From CADCUY01 sp964242735 (GTDB taxonomy: Bacteria > Actinomycetota > Actinomycetes > Actinomycetales > Quadrisphaeraceae): a stretch of 64,000 bases of DNA. Location: NCBI GenBank assembly GCA_964242735.1, contig CAXTAK010000017.1:1-64000 (forward strand), read 5' to 3'. The notes under the pieces were generated by a model. The model had not been told where the DNA came from. It did no database searches and worked only from the letters and a program-made list of their open reading frames with translations. A program made the position numbers and the translations under genes. Positions 1 through 7,989 of this stretch are shown here, piece after piece (position 1 is the stretch's first letter; every line of letters begins with the position of its first letter).

Positions 1-294
1 GGCGCGAGGCTTCAGCAGTCCAGGCAGGGCAGGATCGATCACCGAGGCAGCATCCCGTGCGTTGTGCGGAGTGGCCTGACCTCGGCGTGGTGCTCGACGG
101 CCCGATGCATCGGGCCGAAGTGGACCCGGCGGCGCGCCGGCAACGATGGTGTACCGCGGCGAGGCGGTGTAGGAAGACAGCGGAGGTGCCGTGGTTCCGG
201 CCCGCCCCACGCGGATGGCACACAGGTGGTGTTGGGGCAGTCCCAGCAGTGACGCGTCACCATGGATTGATGCCGAGGATGAGGGGATGAGACC
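1..294. other. No supported gene; one 18-bp perfect palindrome
   Basis: I see no convincing coding sequence in this stretch. Short open frames exist on both strands but match nothing I recognise. At 99-116 there is a perfect 18-base palindrome, GGCCCGATGCATCGGGCC. It could be a regulatory or recombination site, or chance. Confidence 0.4.
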
Positions 295-747
295 GTGGAA
301 GACTCACCAGAGGACGTGCACGGCGTGGATGGGTGGCGGCCGAGCCACCCCACACCCCTCTCGCCGAACAAGTTCTACTACCAGCTGACGAGCAACCGGA
401 TCATCACCGTGGACGATGAAGCAGCCGTCCTTGAAGCCGCGTCGGACTGCATGTCCATGCATGGACGCCCCCAGGACAACTTGCCCCCACACCTCCTGGT
501 CACCCGTCCTGGCGAACTCAAGATCGGCAGGGTATGGCACAAGGCTCCTGCGCACATCCTTGAAGCCCCGCACATGATCGAAGCCCTTGCTGAGGAGGTC
601 GCTGAACGAGAGGGCGAAAAGCTGCTCATCGCACTGCAGACACTGCTGGCCTGCGGGCGTTACCACGGGGGTCTCGAGATCAGGCAGCAGTTGTTGAACG
701 AGCATGCATCGCTTGATACATACCCGCCGGGTGAGCAGGCCGAGTGA
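295..747 (+). CDS. Hypothetical protein, 150 aa
   Basis: I do not recognise this protein. It is a soluble, mixed-composition sequence of 150 residues with no membrane segment or signal peptide, and a Glu/Leu-rich helical region around residues 85-125. The GTG start at 295 has a GAGGGG-like purine run about 12 bases upstream. Its base composition is less GC-rich than the core genes further along the window, which fits an accessory gene. It stands alone, and a resolvase remnant lies about 300 bases downstream. The reading frame looks real, but the function is unknown. Confidence 0.5.
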   Translation: MEDSPEDVHGVDGWRPSHPTPLSPNKFYYQLTSNRIITVDDEAAVLEAASDCMSMHGRPQDNLPPHLLVTRPGELKIGRVWHKAPAHILEAPHMIEALAEEVAEREGEKLLIALQTLLACGRYHGGLEIRQQLLNEHASLDTYPPGEQAE

Positions 748-1061
748 CCACTCCTGAGGTGACCCACGGCGGGAGGGCATCGCCCACGCCGATCCCCGCC
801 GGTTCTTGGTCACGGGTGGCGCCGAGCAGTGGGGCGGCGGTCGGGCCCTGATGTGGGATGAGGGCGTCGGTGACCTCATCCGCCGTCGGCGCCGGTGTCT
901 GTCCGCCTCGCGGGGGGGCCTGACTGCGGCCCTCGTGCGTTGAGCCACCACGCGACCGGCAGCAGCAGGAGCGATCTGCTCGGTGTTGCGGACACCGGGC
1001 CTGCCGGGCTGGCACTGCGGTGCTGGTTCGCGGCGCAGGGGTTGTCCCAGGAGGTGACCGG
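748..1061. other. Intergenic, no supported gene
   Basis: Between the hypothetical gene and the resolvase remnant I see only open frames that look non-coding. I find no clear terminator or promoter. Confidence 0.35.
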
Positions 1062-1256
1062 GCTTTCGGCGGGTGCTGCGCCCGTGGTGTTGAGGTGCCC
1101 GTAGATGGTGGTGCGGAGGACGCGGAGGAGGTCGGGGATGGCCTGGACGGTGTGGGTGTGCGCGTCGTAGAGCTGTTGGGCCAGCTGCGCTTGTGCGGGG
1201 GTGAGGCGGGGTGGGTGCCCCCCGACCCGCCCGTAGATCACCACCTTGCTGCGGTG
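1062..1256 (-). pseudogene. Serine recombinase (resolvase/invertase) C-terminal remnant
   Basis: Read on the minus strand, this segment gives the helix-turn-helix end of a Hin/resolvase-type serine recombinase. It contains the stretch GGHPPRLTPAQAQLAQQLYD followed by a helix ending in TTIYGHLN. Intact family members have a GRPPKLT-type linker and an SRxTIYRHL recognition helix, so the match is close but degraded: L replaces S, and G replaces R before HL. The catalytic N-terminal domain with its serine is missing, and the surrounding frame is unrelated sequence. It is a decayed remnant of a mobile element and cannot catalyse recombination. Confidence 0.55.
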
Positions 1257-1788
1257 GCCATCGGCGCGACGCTCACCTCGCAGATCTCGGGTCATGGTAA
1301 ATTGGAACATGACGACCAAGGCGCTCCGGCGGATGTTGAACCCGATGAGCACGCGACTCTCGATCTGGTGGTGCGAGTTCAGCACTGGGAGGTGGAAGTC
1401 ACGCGCCTCGGTCATCTGGTCAGGTCGACCCAGCGGTGCCGATGACGAACCAGGCCCTCACGACATCGAGGCCCCCCTGGCGTGGCCGCCCGACACGGCC
1501 GTAGCTCCAGTGTCGGGAACCGCCCGCGGGTGGGTCAGCCGTCGTTGTCTCCCGACGCCAGTTGCCGACGCACCTGACCTGCGGTGATGCGTTCGGTGAT
1601 CTCCGCGGCGTTCACCGGGCGTTTCCCGACACCCTGGTCGGATCTCACCGCGTCTTCGCCCACCCAGCGCGCAGCAGTGGCGTAGCAGGATGTGCTTGCC
1701 GGACGGCGTGGACGGCCGAGCAGGTCTCAACCCCTGGATCTCGCCACCGCAGTCGGCGAGCACCTGGTCCGGGGGCGCTCGTCCCGCG
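1257..1788. other. Degraded region without supported gene
   Basis: No intact gene is visible. A locally AT-richer spot at 1291-1313 has short inverted arms (GTCATG and CATGAC). A minus-strand frame around 1550-1685 looks protein-like but has no recognisable family, and it may be a remnant of the same decayed element as the resolvase. Confidence 0.3.
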
Positions 1789-2322
1789 TCACGTGGTCGT
1801 CAGGTCCTCGGGCTCAGGGGAGCGGGTGGTGCGATCGGCGCTCCAGGCGCCCGCTCGGAGGGAGCTGCGGTCGAGAGCTGCGGGGTTCAGGGCGAGCAGC
1901 GTGCGTCGCAGGTGGTCCCGCAGCGCGGCCACCTCGGTGTCGGTGAGCCCCGCGACGAGCTTCGCGTCGGCGCCGGTCACCGCAGCGCTCGCCCGCTCGG
2001 TGCCCGCCAGACCGTCGGGGGTGAGGAAGTTGCCCAGGACCCGCTGGTGCACCGGGTGGGGGCGCCGCTGCACCCACTGCCGCTCCAGCAGCGGGCGCAG
2101 CGCGGTCTGGATGGACTGCGGGGTCAGGTTGACGCGGCGGGCCAGCTCGGCAGCGGAGACGCCCGGCTCTCGGCCGGTGTGGACCAGAGCACCGAACTGC
2201 GCCGGGGTCAGGTCGAAGGGCTCCAGCGCCGCCGTCATCTGCCGGCCGACCAGGTGCGCGGTCTGCCAGAGCAGGTAACCCACCCGGTCCGCAGGGTCGC
2301 TGAGCCCCCTGTTATCAGACAT
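1789..2322 (-). CDS. MarR-family transcriptional regulator
   Basis: This is a 177-residue winged-helix regulator of the MarR type. Residues 15-40 form the first dimerisation helix (RVGYLLWQTAHLVGRQM). The DNA-binding part lies around residues 50-95 (SAAELARRVNLTPQSIQTALRPLLERQWVQRR), and a C-terminal helix follows. MarR proteins are dimeric repressors released by small ligands. The gene is divergent from a membrane transporter gene only 17 bases away, and a perfect palindrome overlaps its start codon, so it very probably represses both genes. The ligand is unknown. The last 25 residues are a low-complexity tail. Confidence 0.85.
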   Translation of the reverse strand: MSDNRGLSDPADRVGYLLWQTAHLVGRQMTAALEPFDLTPAQFGALVHTGREPGVSAAELARRVNLTPQSIQTALRPLLERQWVQRRPHPVHQRVLGNFLTPDGLAGTERASAAVTGADAKLVAGLTDTEVAALRDHLRRTLLALNPAALDRSSLRAGAWSADRTTRSPEPEDLTTT

Positions 2323-2329
2323 CTGATAA
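2312..2329. promoter_or_regulatory. Palindromic operator between MarR gene and transporter
   Basis: The sequence TTATCAG-ACAT-CTGATAA is a perfect inverted repeat with 7-base arms. It overlaps the MarR start codon (2320-2322) and sits 10 bases before the transporter ATG. This is where a MarR autorepressor would bind to block both genes. The MarR transcript would have to be leaderless or start inside the operator if this start codon is correct. Confidence 0.7.
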
Positions 2330-2339
2330 GTTCACAGTC

Positions 2340-3434
2340 ATGAGCAGCACGCCGCCGACAGTATCTCGGCCACCGATCGAGCACCACCGACCCGGCGACG
2401 ACCACGCCCCCGCCCGCGGTGGCGACCGCGCCGGGCAGCGCCGGGCCACCGTCCTGGGCGCGGTGGTCCCGCTGGTGGTGGGCCTGCTGATCGGCGCCCT
2501 CTTCGTCGCGGTCTTCCTCGCTGCCTTCCACGACCCGAAGCCGCACCACCTGCCCGTGGCGGTCGTGGCCCCCGCGGCGGTCCTCTCGACCGTGCAGTCC
2601 CAGGCCGCCGCTTCCGACGGCGCCCTGGAGGTGCGCCCCTACCCCGACCGCGGCTCCGCCGAGGCGGCCGTGCGCCAGCGCAGCGTCCTCGGCGCCCTCG
2701 TCGTCACGTCGACGGGTCCGGAGCTGCTGGTCGCCGGCGCCAACGGCCCCTCGGTCACCCAGACCCTGCAGGGCGCCTTCGCCGCCGCCACCCAGACCTC
2801 GGGAACACCGCTGACGACCACGGACGTGGGACCCCTCAGCAGCGGGGACTCGCGCGGGCTGTCGATCTTCTACGGCGCCTTCGGCGTCGTCCTGGCGGGC
2901 TTCCTCTTCGGCCTGACCAGCATGCAGGTCGGGCGTGAGCTGGCGCCGTGGTGGCGCGCGGCCAGTGCGGTCACCTTCTCGCTCGCAGCCGGCGTCGTCA
3001 TCGCCTGGCTGATCCAACCGGTCTTCGGGGCCCTGCCGGCACCGTTCGCGACCACCACCGCCGTCGTCGCCCTGCTCGCCCTCGCCATCAGCGTCACGAC
3101 CGCAGCACTGCTGCGGGTCTTCGGTCCGGCGGGCACCTTCGTCGCCTCCGTCGTGCTGCTCGTGCTCGGCAACGCCACCAGCACCGGGATCCTGCCGGCG
3201 CAGTACCTGCCGAGCTGGCTGGAACCGCTGGCCTCGATCCTGCCGGTCGGGGTGGCGGTGCGGGCCCTGCGCGGCGCGGCCTACTTCGACGACGACGGGC
3301 TGGTCACCGGCCTGCTCGTCCTGACCGCCTGGACGGTGGGCGCAGCGCTGGTCTTCGCCATCGGCATCCGGCGCCAGCAGCGCGCCCGACGCGCCCCCGC
3401 CGATGACGCTGCGGCGGTGGCGGTGGCGGCATGA
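2340..3434 (+). CDS. ABC-2-type / DUF3533-like membrane transport protein
   Basis: This is a 364-residue membrane protein. A long cytoplasmic N-terminus is followed by one membrane segment (about 40-65), an extracellular domain of about 130 residues, and a block of five or six hydrophobic helices from about residue 180 to 345. That layout is typical of ABC-2 permease/YhgE-Pip or DUF3533 proteins, which export drugs or lipids or work in cell-envelope stress. No ATPase gene lies beside it. It is divergent from the MarR gene and shares its operator, so it is probably induced by a toxic compound. Its stop overlaps the next start (ATGA at 3431). The substrate is unknown. Confidence 0.7.
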   Translation: MSSTPPTVSRPPIEHHRPGDDHAPARGGDRAGQRRATVLGAVVPLVVGLLIGALFVAVFLAAFHDPKPHHLPVAVVAPAAVLSTVQSQAAASDGALEVRPYPDRGSAEAAVRQRSVLGALVVTSTGPELLVAGANGPSVTQTLQGAFAAATQTSGTPLTTTDVGPLSSGDSRGLSIFYGAFGVVLAGFLFGLTSMQVGRELAPWWRAASAVTFSLAAGVVIAWLIQPVFGALPAPFATTTAVVALLALAISVTTAALLRVFGPAGTFVASVVLLVLGNATSTGILPAQYLPSWLEPLASILPVGVAVRALRGAAYFDDDGLVTGLLVLTAWTVGAALVFAIGIRRQQRARRAPADDAAAVAVAA

Positions 3435-4069
3435 GGGTCCTGCTGATCGGCGCCACCGGCGGCACCGGCCTGGAGATCGTCCGCCAGGCCCTCCAGCGGC
3501 GCTGGGAGGTCACCACCGTCCTGCGCTCGCCCGACGAGCTCGGCGAGCTCGCCGCTCACGTCGACGTCGCGCCGGGCGGCGTCTTCGACCCCCAGGTCAT
3601 CGCCGATGCGGCAGCCGGGTGCGACGCGGTGCTCAGTGCCATCGGCTCCTCCGGCGGCTGACTCGGGCGCGGGGCCACCACTGTGTGCTCCCGGGCCGCG
3701 GCCGCGCTCGTGGCGGGGATGACGCAGGCCGGCGTTGGTCGGGTCGTCTTCTGCACCTCCGCCGGGGTCGGATCCCGCGACCCGGGCGAGATCCTCCCCC
3801 ACCGCCTCATCGCCGAGCTGCTGTTCCTCCAGCGCTCCTACGACGACATGATCATCGCCGAGCGCCTCGTCACCTCCTCCGCCCTGGACTGGAGCCTGGT
3901 GCGCCCCGCCCGCCTCACGAAGCGACCTGGCGGCGGAGGTCACCGGGTCAGCCCGCGCTTCCGGCCACCGGGAGGGACCGCCGCCCCCCGGGCCGACGTC
4001 GCCGCCTTCATGCTCGACCGGGCCGCCGACGCCACCTGGGGGCACGCCACCCCCACCCTGATGACGTGA
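3431..4069 (+). pseudogene. NAD(P)H-binding (atypical SDR) gene with in-frame TGA
   Basis: The frame opens with a Rossmann dinucleotide motif (LLIGATGGTGLEIV) and runs to a TGA at 3659-3661. It then continues in the same frame with recognisable family sequence (GRGATTVCSRAAAALVAG, VVFCTSAGVG, DWSLVRPARL) to the stop at 4067-4069. This is one NAD(P)H-binding protein of about 212 codons, similar to NmrA/YwnB-type proteins, interrupted by a single nonsense codon. It is translationally coupled to the transporter upstream. The stop could be a true mutation or a sequencing error. If it is real, only a 76-residue N-terminal piece would be made. Confidence 0.65.
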
Positions 4070-4078
4070 GCCCGCGCA

Positions 4079-4264
4079 GGGCGCGACACCCTCACCCAGC
4101 GCGGCTTCGCCCCCACCCAGTCCGGGCGCTGGCCGGACCAGAACGCGTTCACCTCCTTCGACACCGGAGCAGCGACCACCACCTGCTTCGAGACCCACCA
4201 CTTCCCCGACGGCTTCACCTTCCCCGAACCCCAGGAGTGGTACCCCGGGCCACCCCCGCGTGAA
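4079..4264 (+). pseudogene. Possible VOC/glyoxalase-like C-terminal remnant
   Basis: Directly after the previous stop, the same frame continues with sequence that looks like the end of a VOC (glyoxalase-like) protein. A QNAFTSFDT segment is followed by a FETHHFPDGF stretch and then a PEPQEWYPGPP tail; tails of the form WPEPEEWYP are common at the end of such proteins. There is no start codon with a ribosome site and no N-terminal domain. I read it as a fragment left by deletion or recombination. The family assignment rests on memory of the tail motif only. Confidence 0.35.
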
Positions 4265-4576
4265 CCGCGGGCACGAGGGTGGCCCGAGGTGAGCTGGGCC
4301 CGTAGCGCTCGACGGGTCGAGCCGGAGACGTCACCGCTGCCTGCCGGAGCGGGTGCACCAGGCTGCTGCTGGAGAGCTCACGGTCCTGGTCCGATGCCCA
4401 CGCCGTCTGCACCGCGCACGGCTCCACCACGGTGAGCGCCCACTCGGGAAGGGACGGGCAAGCCCGCCTCGTCCTGGATCAGGTCAGCGGGCTCGCTGAC
4501 CTCCACGTCGTGCTGCTCGCCAGGTACTGCGCCGCCACCCTCGGCTCGGCGGGGCGTGGGCGGGTCGGGGCCGGGC
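4265..4576. other. Intergenic, no supported gene
   Basis: Between the VOC-like remnant and the TetR gene I see no convincing gene. Both strands have only short frames with poor coding character. Confidence 0.35.
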
Positions 4577-5164
4577 TCAGGCGCTCGCAGCGACGAGGGC
4601 GGTGAGCTGGTCGAACGTCGCGTCCAGCTCGAGCTCCAGCGTCCGGCGCGGTGGGTCCTGCGCGAGCCAACGGCTCAGGGCCTCGTCGTGGCACGCGACG
4701 CCGATGCGACCGAGCAGCGCGGCCTCAGCCGCGGCCGCGCCGTGCCGGGACAGGCCGTCAGCCAGGACCGCCTCCCAGGCGACCCGCTTGGCCCGCTCCC
4801 GGGCGCTCAGCGCCGGGGAGCTGGCGATGACCCGCGCGCGGCGGGCCACCTCCTCCCGCCGGTCCTGCAGGGTGCGCGCGACGGCGGCTGCGGCCGCGCG
4901 CAGCACGGTGAACGGCGACTGCCCGCCCGGCTGCTGCTCGATCGCCGATCGCAGCGCGGCACGCATCTGCTCGTCCTCGGCGAACAGGAGGTCGTCCTTG
5001 TCCGCGAAGTACCGGTACAGCGTGCGTTCCCCGACGCCGGAGGCCGCAGCGACCTCGCCGACCGTGACAGCGGCGTACCCCCGGGCCGCGAACAGCTCGA
5101 GAGCGGCCGAGGCGATGCTCGCGCTGGTCCGGGCCTTGCGCTGCTCGCGCAGTGGAGGACCCAT
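4577..5164 (-). CDS. TetR-family transcriptional regulator
   Basis: This is a TetR-type repressor of about 195 residues. The N-terminal helix-turn-helix is plain: an ASIASAALELFAARGYAAVTV stretch is followed by VAAASGVGERTLYRYFADKDDLL. The all-helical C-terminal ligand domain is variable. I chose the ATG at 5164 with AGGA eight bases upstream. The upstream in-frame ATG at 5191 would put the coding sequence across the operator; an ATG at 5173 is also possible. It is divergent from a short-chain dehydrogenase, and two palindromes lie between them, so it probably represses that gene and itself. Confidence 0.85.
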   Translation of the reverse strand: MGPPLREQRKARTSASIASAALELFAARGYAAVTVGEVAAASGVGERTLYRYFADKDDLLFAEDEQMRAALRSAIEQQPGGQSPFTVLRAAAAAVARTLQDRREEVARRARVIASSPALSARERAKRVAWEAVLADGLSRHGAAAAEAALLGRIGVACHDEALSRWLAQDPPRRTLELELDATFDQLTALVAASA

Positions 5165-5175
5165 GCCGGCCATCC

Positions 5176-5207
5176 TGGCAGACCTTGCCATGTGGCAGAG
5201 CCTGCCA
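5176..5207. promoter_or_regulatory. Twin TetR operator
   Basis: Two nearly identical 15-base inverted repeats, TGGCAGACCTTGCCA (5176-5190) and TGGCAGAGCCTGCCA (5193-5207), lie 17 bases apart between the divergent TetR and SDR genes. Two tandem sites offset by less than two helical turns fit binding of two TetR dimers. The second copy ends 13 bases before the SDR start codon. Confidence 0.75.
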
Positions 5208-5220
5208 GTACGGTGGGAGC

Positions 5221-6096
5221 ATGACCACCACCGTCCTGATCACCGGCGCGACGCGCGGCCTGGGCCTCGCCGCTGCCCGGGCCGCCGCGGCGCGAGGCGC
5301 CCGCGTGCTCGTCGCCGGTCGCTCGCGCCAGGCCGTCGCGGCAGCGGCGAGCGAGGTCGGCGGAGAGCCGGTGGTGCTCGACCTCGAGCGCCTCGCCGAC
5401 GTCCGGACCGTCGCCGAGGCGCTTCCCCGTGTCGACGCGGTCGCCCTCAACGCAGGGCTGCAGGTGGTGACGGGCACCTCGCGCACCCCTGACGGCTTCG
5501 AGACGACCTTCCAGGTCAACCACCTCGCCCAGCTGCTGCTGCTGGACGTGCTGCTCGCCCGGGTGCAGCCGCCGACCCGGGTCGTCCTGACCGGCTCGGG
5601 GACCCACGACGACGCGCGGCGCACCGGCATGCCGGCGCCGCTGGACGGTGACGTCGCCGCCTGGGCGCACGCCGGTGACGGCGGGGAGGCGCCAGGGGTG
5701 GCGGGACGGCGGCGCTACACCACCTCCAAGCTGCTGAACGCGGCCACGGCGGCAGCGCTGGCGCGCGAGCGCCCCGACGTCCACGTCACGTGCCTGGACC
5801 CGGGCCTGATGCTCGGCACGGGACTCTCCCGGCAGTACCCGCCGCTGGCTCGCCGCATGAGCACCGTGCTCGCGCCCGCGCTGGCTGCGGTGACGCCCTT
5901 CGCGTCCACGCCGCGGGCCTCCGGCCGGGTCCTGGCCCGGCTCCTGCTCGACGACCCGCCCCCTGCAGCCACAGGCTCCTACGTCGACCACCGCCTGCGC
6001 ACGCTGCCAGCCTCGCAGCGGGCGCGGGACACTGACTTCCAGGCGCGGGTCCTCGCCGACAGCCGGACCCTCCTGGCCCAGGGCACCAGCCGGTAG
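5221..6096 (+). CDS. Short-chain dehydrogenase/reductase
   Basis: This is a 291-residue NAD(P)-dependent oxidoreductase of the SDR superfamily. It has the TGATRGLG cofactor motif at residues 9-16, the ALNAGLQ segment that matches the NAG motif, and the catalytic YTTSK pair (Tyr-x3-Lys) near residue 165. The insert before the catalytic Tyr and the length resemble protochlorophyllide-reductase/retinol-dehydrogenase-like SDRs that act on hydrophobic substrates. The start is the ATG at 5221, just after GGTGGGAGC and the TetR operator. It is probably induced when the neighbouring TetR protein binds its ligand. The substrate is unknown. Confidence 0.8.
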   Translation: MTTTVLITGATRGLGLAAARAAAARGARVLVAGRSRQAVAAAASEVGGEPVVLDLERLADVRTVAEALPRVDAVALNAGLQVVTGTSRTPDGFETTFQVNHLAQLLLLDVLLARVQPPTRVVLTGSGTHDDARRTGMPAPLDGDVAAWAHAGDGGEAPGVAGRRRYTTSKLLNAATAAALARERPDVHVTCLDPGLMLGTGLSRQYPPLARRMSTVLAPALAAVTPFASTPRASGRVLARLLLDDPPPAATGSYVDHRLRTLPASQRARDTDFQARVLADSRTLLAQGTSR

Positions 6097-6266
6097 CCCG
6101 CGACTCGGGTCACGCCTCCAGGGCCAGGAGGCAGCTGGCCCGCCTCATCGGGTTGCGTCTCGTGGGGTGGTGTGGTTCGCGTCGCTGCTCGTGTTGATCA
6201 CGGGGGCGGCCATCGTGCGATGGTCAGTGAGACCTGCCTGGGGAACTCACGGAAGGACACCGCACG

Positions 6267-7541
6267 ATGCCCTTGGACGAGTCTGCCCTGCTCGAGGTGC
6301 TCGAAGCCCTGGAGGTCGCTGTCCCCCGCAGGCGGGAGGTGCCCCCAGTCAGCGACCGGGTGCGCACCGCCACCCAGACCCTGTACCAGGAGTTGATCGA
6401 CGCTGAGGCGACCGCGGTGATCGGCGCCGGACCGTGGGAGCGCTCCGAGGAGCGCACCGCTGAGCGCAACGCCACCCGCACCCGGGTGCTGACCACCACA
6501 GCGGGGGACCTGGAGCTACAGATCCCCCAGCTGCGCACCGGGTCGTTACACCCGTCCCTGCTCGAGCGGCGCCGCGGCGTGGACCAGGCGCTGTTCGCGG
6601 TGGTGATGGAGGCGTACCTGCACGGGGTGTCTACCCGGAAGGTCGATGACGTGGTCAAGGCCTTGGGCGCCAGCTCGGGGATCTCCCAGTCGGAGGTCTC
6701 CCGGATCTGCGCGGACCTCGACGAGGAAGTCGGCGCGTTCACCAGCTGGTCCCTGAAGGGCACCGCCTTCCCCCGCGTCTACCTCGACGCGACCCACTGC
6801 AAGGCCCGGGTCAACCGGCGGGTGGTCTCCCAGGCCGTCGTGGTTGCTGCCGGGATCAGCGCGGACGGGCGCCGGGAGGTCCTGGGCTTCGACGTCGGGG
6901 ACAGCGAGGACGGGGCGTTGTGGACCGCGTTCCTGAGGTCCCTGAAGGCCCGGGGGCTCGGTGGGGTGGCCCTGGTCATCGCCGATGCGCACCTGGGCCT
7001 ACGCGCAGCGGTCACGGCGGTGTTCGCCGGCGCGAGTGTGCAGCGGTGTCGGGTGCACTTCCTGCGCGACCTGCTCGCCGCAGTCCCCGAGGGCAACCAC
7101 GAGATGGTCGCCGCGGCGTTCCGCACGATCTCCGCTCAGCCGGACGCCGCCCACGTCCAGGAGCAGTGGGCCAGCATCGCGGTGATGCTGGGCCGCCAGC
7201 ACCCCAGGGTCCAAGCCCTGACGGACACCGCCCGCGAGGACGTCCGGGCCTTCACCGCGTTCCCCGTCGCGCACTGGAAGAAGATCTGGTCCACCAACCC
7301 GCTCGAGCGGGTGAACACGGAGATCAAGCGGCGCACCGTCCCCCGCGACCGGGAGGTACCCCCAGTCGTCGGGGTCTTCCCCGACCCCGCCGCCCTCCTG
7401 CGCTTGGCTGGCGCTGTGCTGGTCGAGGCCCACGACGAGTGGCAGGTCTGCGAGCGCGGCTACCTCGCCGAAGGCTCCATGACCGCTCTGCTCACCGAGT
7501 CGACGCAGGAGGTGAGCACACCAGCGCTCACGACAGCATGA
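6267..7541 (+). CDS. IS256-family transposase
   Basis: This is a 424-residue mutator/IS256-type transposase, which cuts and rejoins the insertion sequence through a DDE active site. Family landmarks are present: RRRGVDQALFAVVMEAYLHG, the YLDATHCKAR segment (first Asp), VIADAHLGL (second Asp), RCRVHFLRDLL, and HWKKIWSTNPLERVN with the catalytic Glu. Compared with usual members it carries two extra in-frame pieces, at about residues 19-28 and 358-366. Both come from the same short repeat (see the repeat entries). The second lies between RRT and VVGVF, close after the catalytic Glu, so activity is uncertain. Confidence 0.9.
   Translation: MPLDESALLEVLEALEVAVPRRREVPPVSDRVRTATQTLYQELIDAEATAVIGAGPWERSEERTAERNATRTRVLTTTAGDLELQIPQLRTGSLHPSLLERRRGVDQALFAVVMEAYLHGVSTRKVDDVVKALGASSGISQSEVSRICADLDEEVGAFTSWSLKGTAFPRVYLDATHCKARVNRRVVSQAVVVAAGISADGRREVLGFDVGDSEDGALWTAFLRSLKARGLGGVALVIADAHLGLRAAVTAVFAGASVQRCRVHFLRDLLAAVPEGNHEMVAAAFRTISAQPDAAHVQEQWASIAVMLGRQHPRVQALTDTAREDVRAFTAFPVAHWKKIWSTNPLERVNTEIKRRTVPRDREVPPVVGVFPDPAALLRLAGAVLVEAHDEWQVCERGYLAEGSMTALLTESTQEVSTPALTTA
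6321..6350 (+). repeat. Short palindromic insert in transposase, copy 1
   Basis: This is a 30-base segment beginning GTCCCCCGC and ending GGGAGGTGCCCCCAGTC. It contains the hairpin CCCGC-AG-GCGGG. It adds about ten residues (VPRRREVPPV) to the N-terminus of the transposase without breaking the frame. It matches copy 2 at 26 of 30 positions. Confidence 0.6.
7338..7367 (+). repeat. Short palindromic insert in transposase, copy 2
   Basis: This is the second copy of the same 30-base segment: GTCCCCCGC, then GACC, then GGGAGGTACCCCCAGTC. The hairpin here is CCCG-CGAC-CGGG, so both arms still pair although the centre differs from copy 1. It adds VPRDREVPP between RRT and VVGVF, where the family normally reads RRTDVVGVF, a net gain of about 24 bases in frame. 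Confidence 0.6.
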
Positions 7542-7584
7542 TCAGCACCAGCTGACCCGCCACGGTGACCACGAACCCCACCAC

Positions 7585-7989
7585 TCAGCGGGACGCGTGA
7601 CCTCCCAGCCGCTTGCGACCGGTCGGATGACTCCGGCCGGGGGGTGTCGTCAGGTGATCGCATGACGACACGGTGGAAAGCGCCGCCGACCGCCGCTCGC
7701 GCAGCGCCTGTGCGGTGTGCGGCAGGACGGGCCCGGGCGGGACCGCAGGTCGGACGGGTCTCCCGGGATGGCCAGCGTCGCCCCTCTCCTCGCGCCTCGC
7801 GCCTCGCCGACGACGATCTCGTCCCAGTGGACGGTCGGCTGTCGGGGCACGGGTCGCTCGGGCGAGAGCCGGTCACCACGTGAGCAGAACGGGGCGCTGC
7901 TGCTCGGCCTCGGTGCCACCTCGGTCGCGCTCGTCGTCGCCTCCGCCGACCCGGCGGGCGCCTCCGCTCGATCGGCCTGTGCCGCGGGC
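7585..7989. other. Intergenic after insertion sequence, no supported gene
   Basis: About 400 bases lie between the IS right end and the SDR stop. Frames exist on both strands but show no recognisable domain or plausible start with a ribosome site. It may contain debris of a gene disrupted by the insertion. Confidence 0.35.

Larger units (their letters stand above)
6167..7584 (+). mobile_element. IS256-family insertion sequence
   Basis: A full-length transposase gene is bounded by imperfect terminal inverted repeats. The left end, GTGGTGTGGTTCG (6167-6179), matches the right end at 7572-7584 (complement GTGGTGGGGTTCG) with one mismatch. The true ends may extend a few bases further. I could not see a clear 8-9 bp target duplication. 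The element lies between the TetR/SDR pair and the next SDR gene, in a region rich in remnants. Confidence 0.7.

Noticed and set aside
1458..1763. A 101-codon minus-strand gene
   Set aside because: The composition is Arg/Gly-rich and no family is recognisable. It is probably non-coding or remnant sequence.
3659..3661. In-frame TGA as a selenocysteine codon
   Set aside because: NAD(P)-binding proteins of this family have no Cys or Sec there, and I see no stem-loop or selenoprotein context. A nonsense mutation or read error is simpler.
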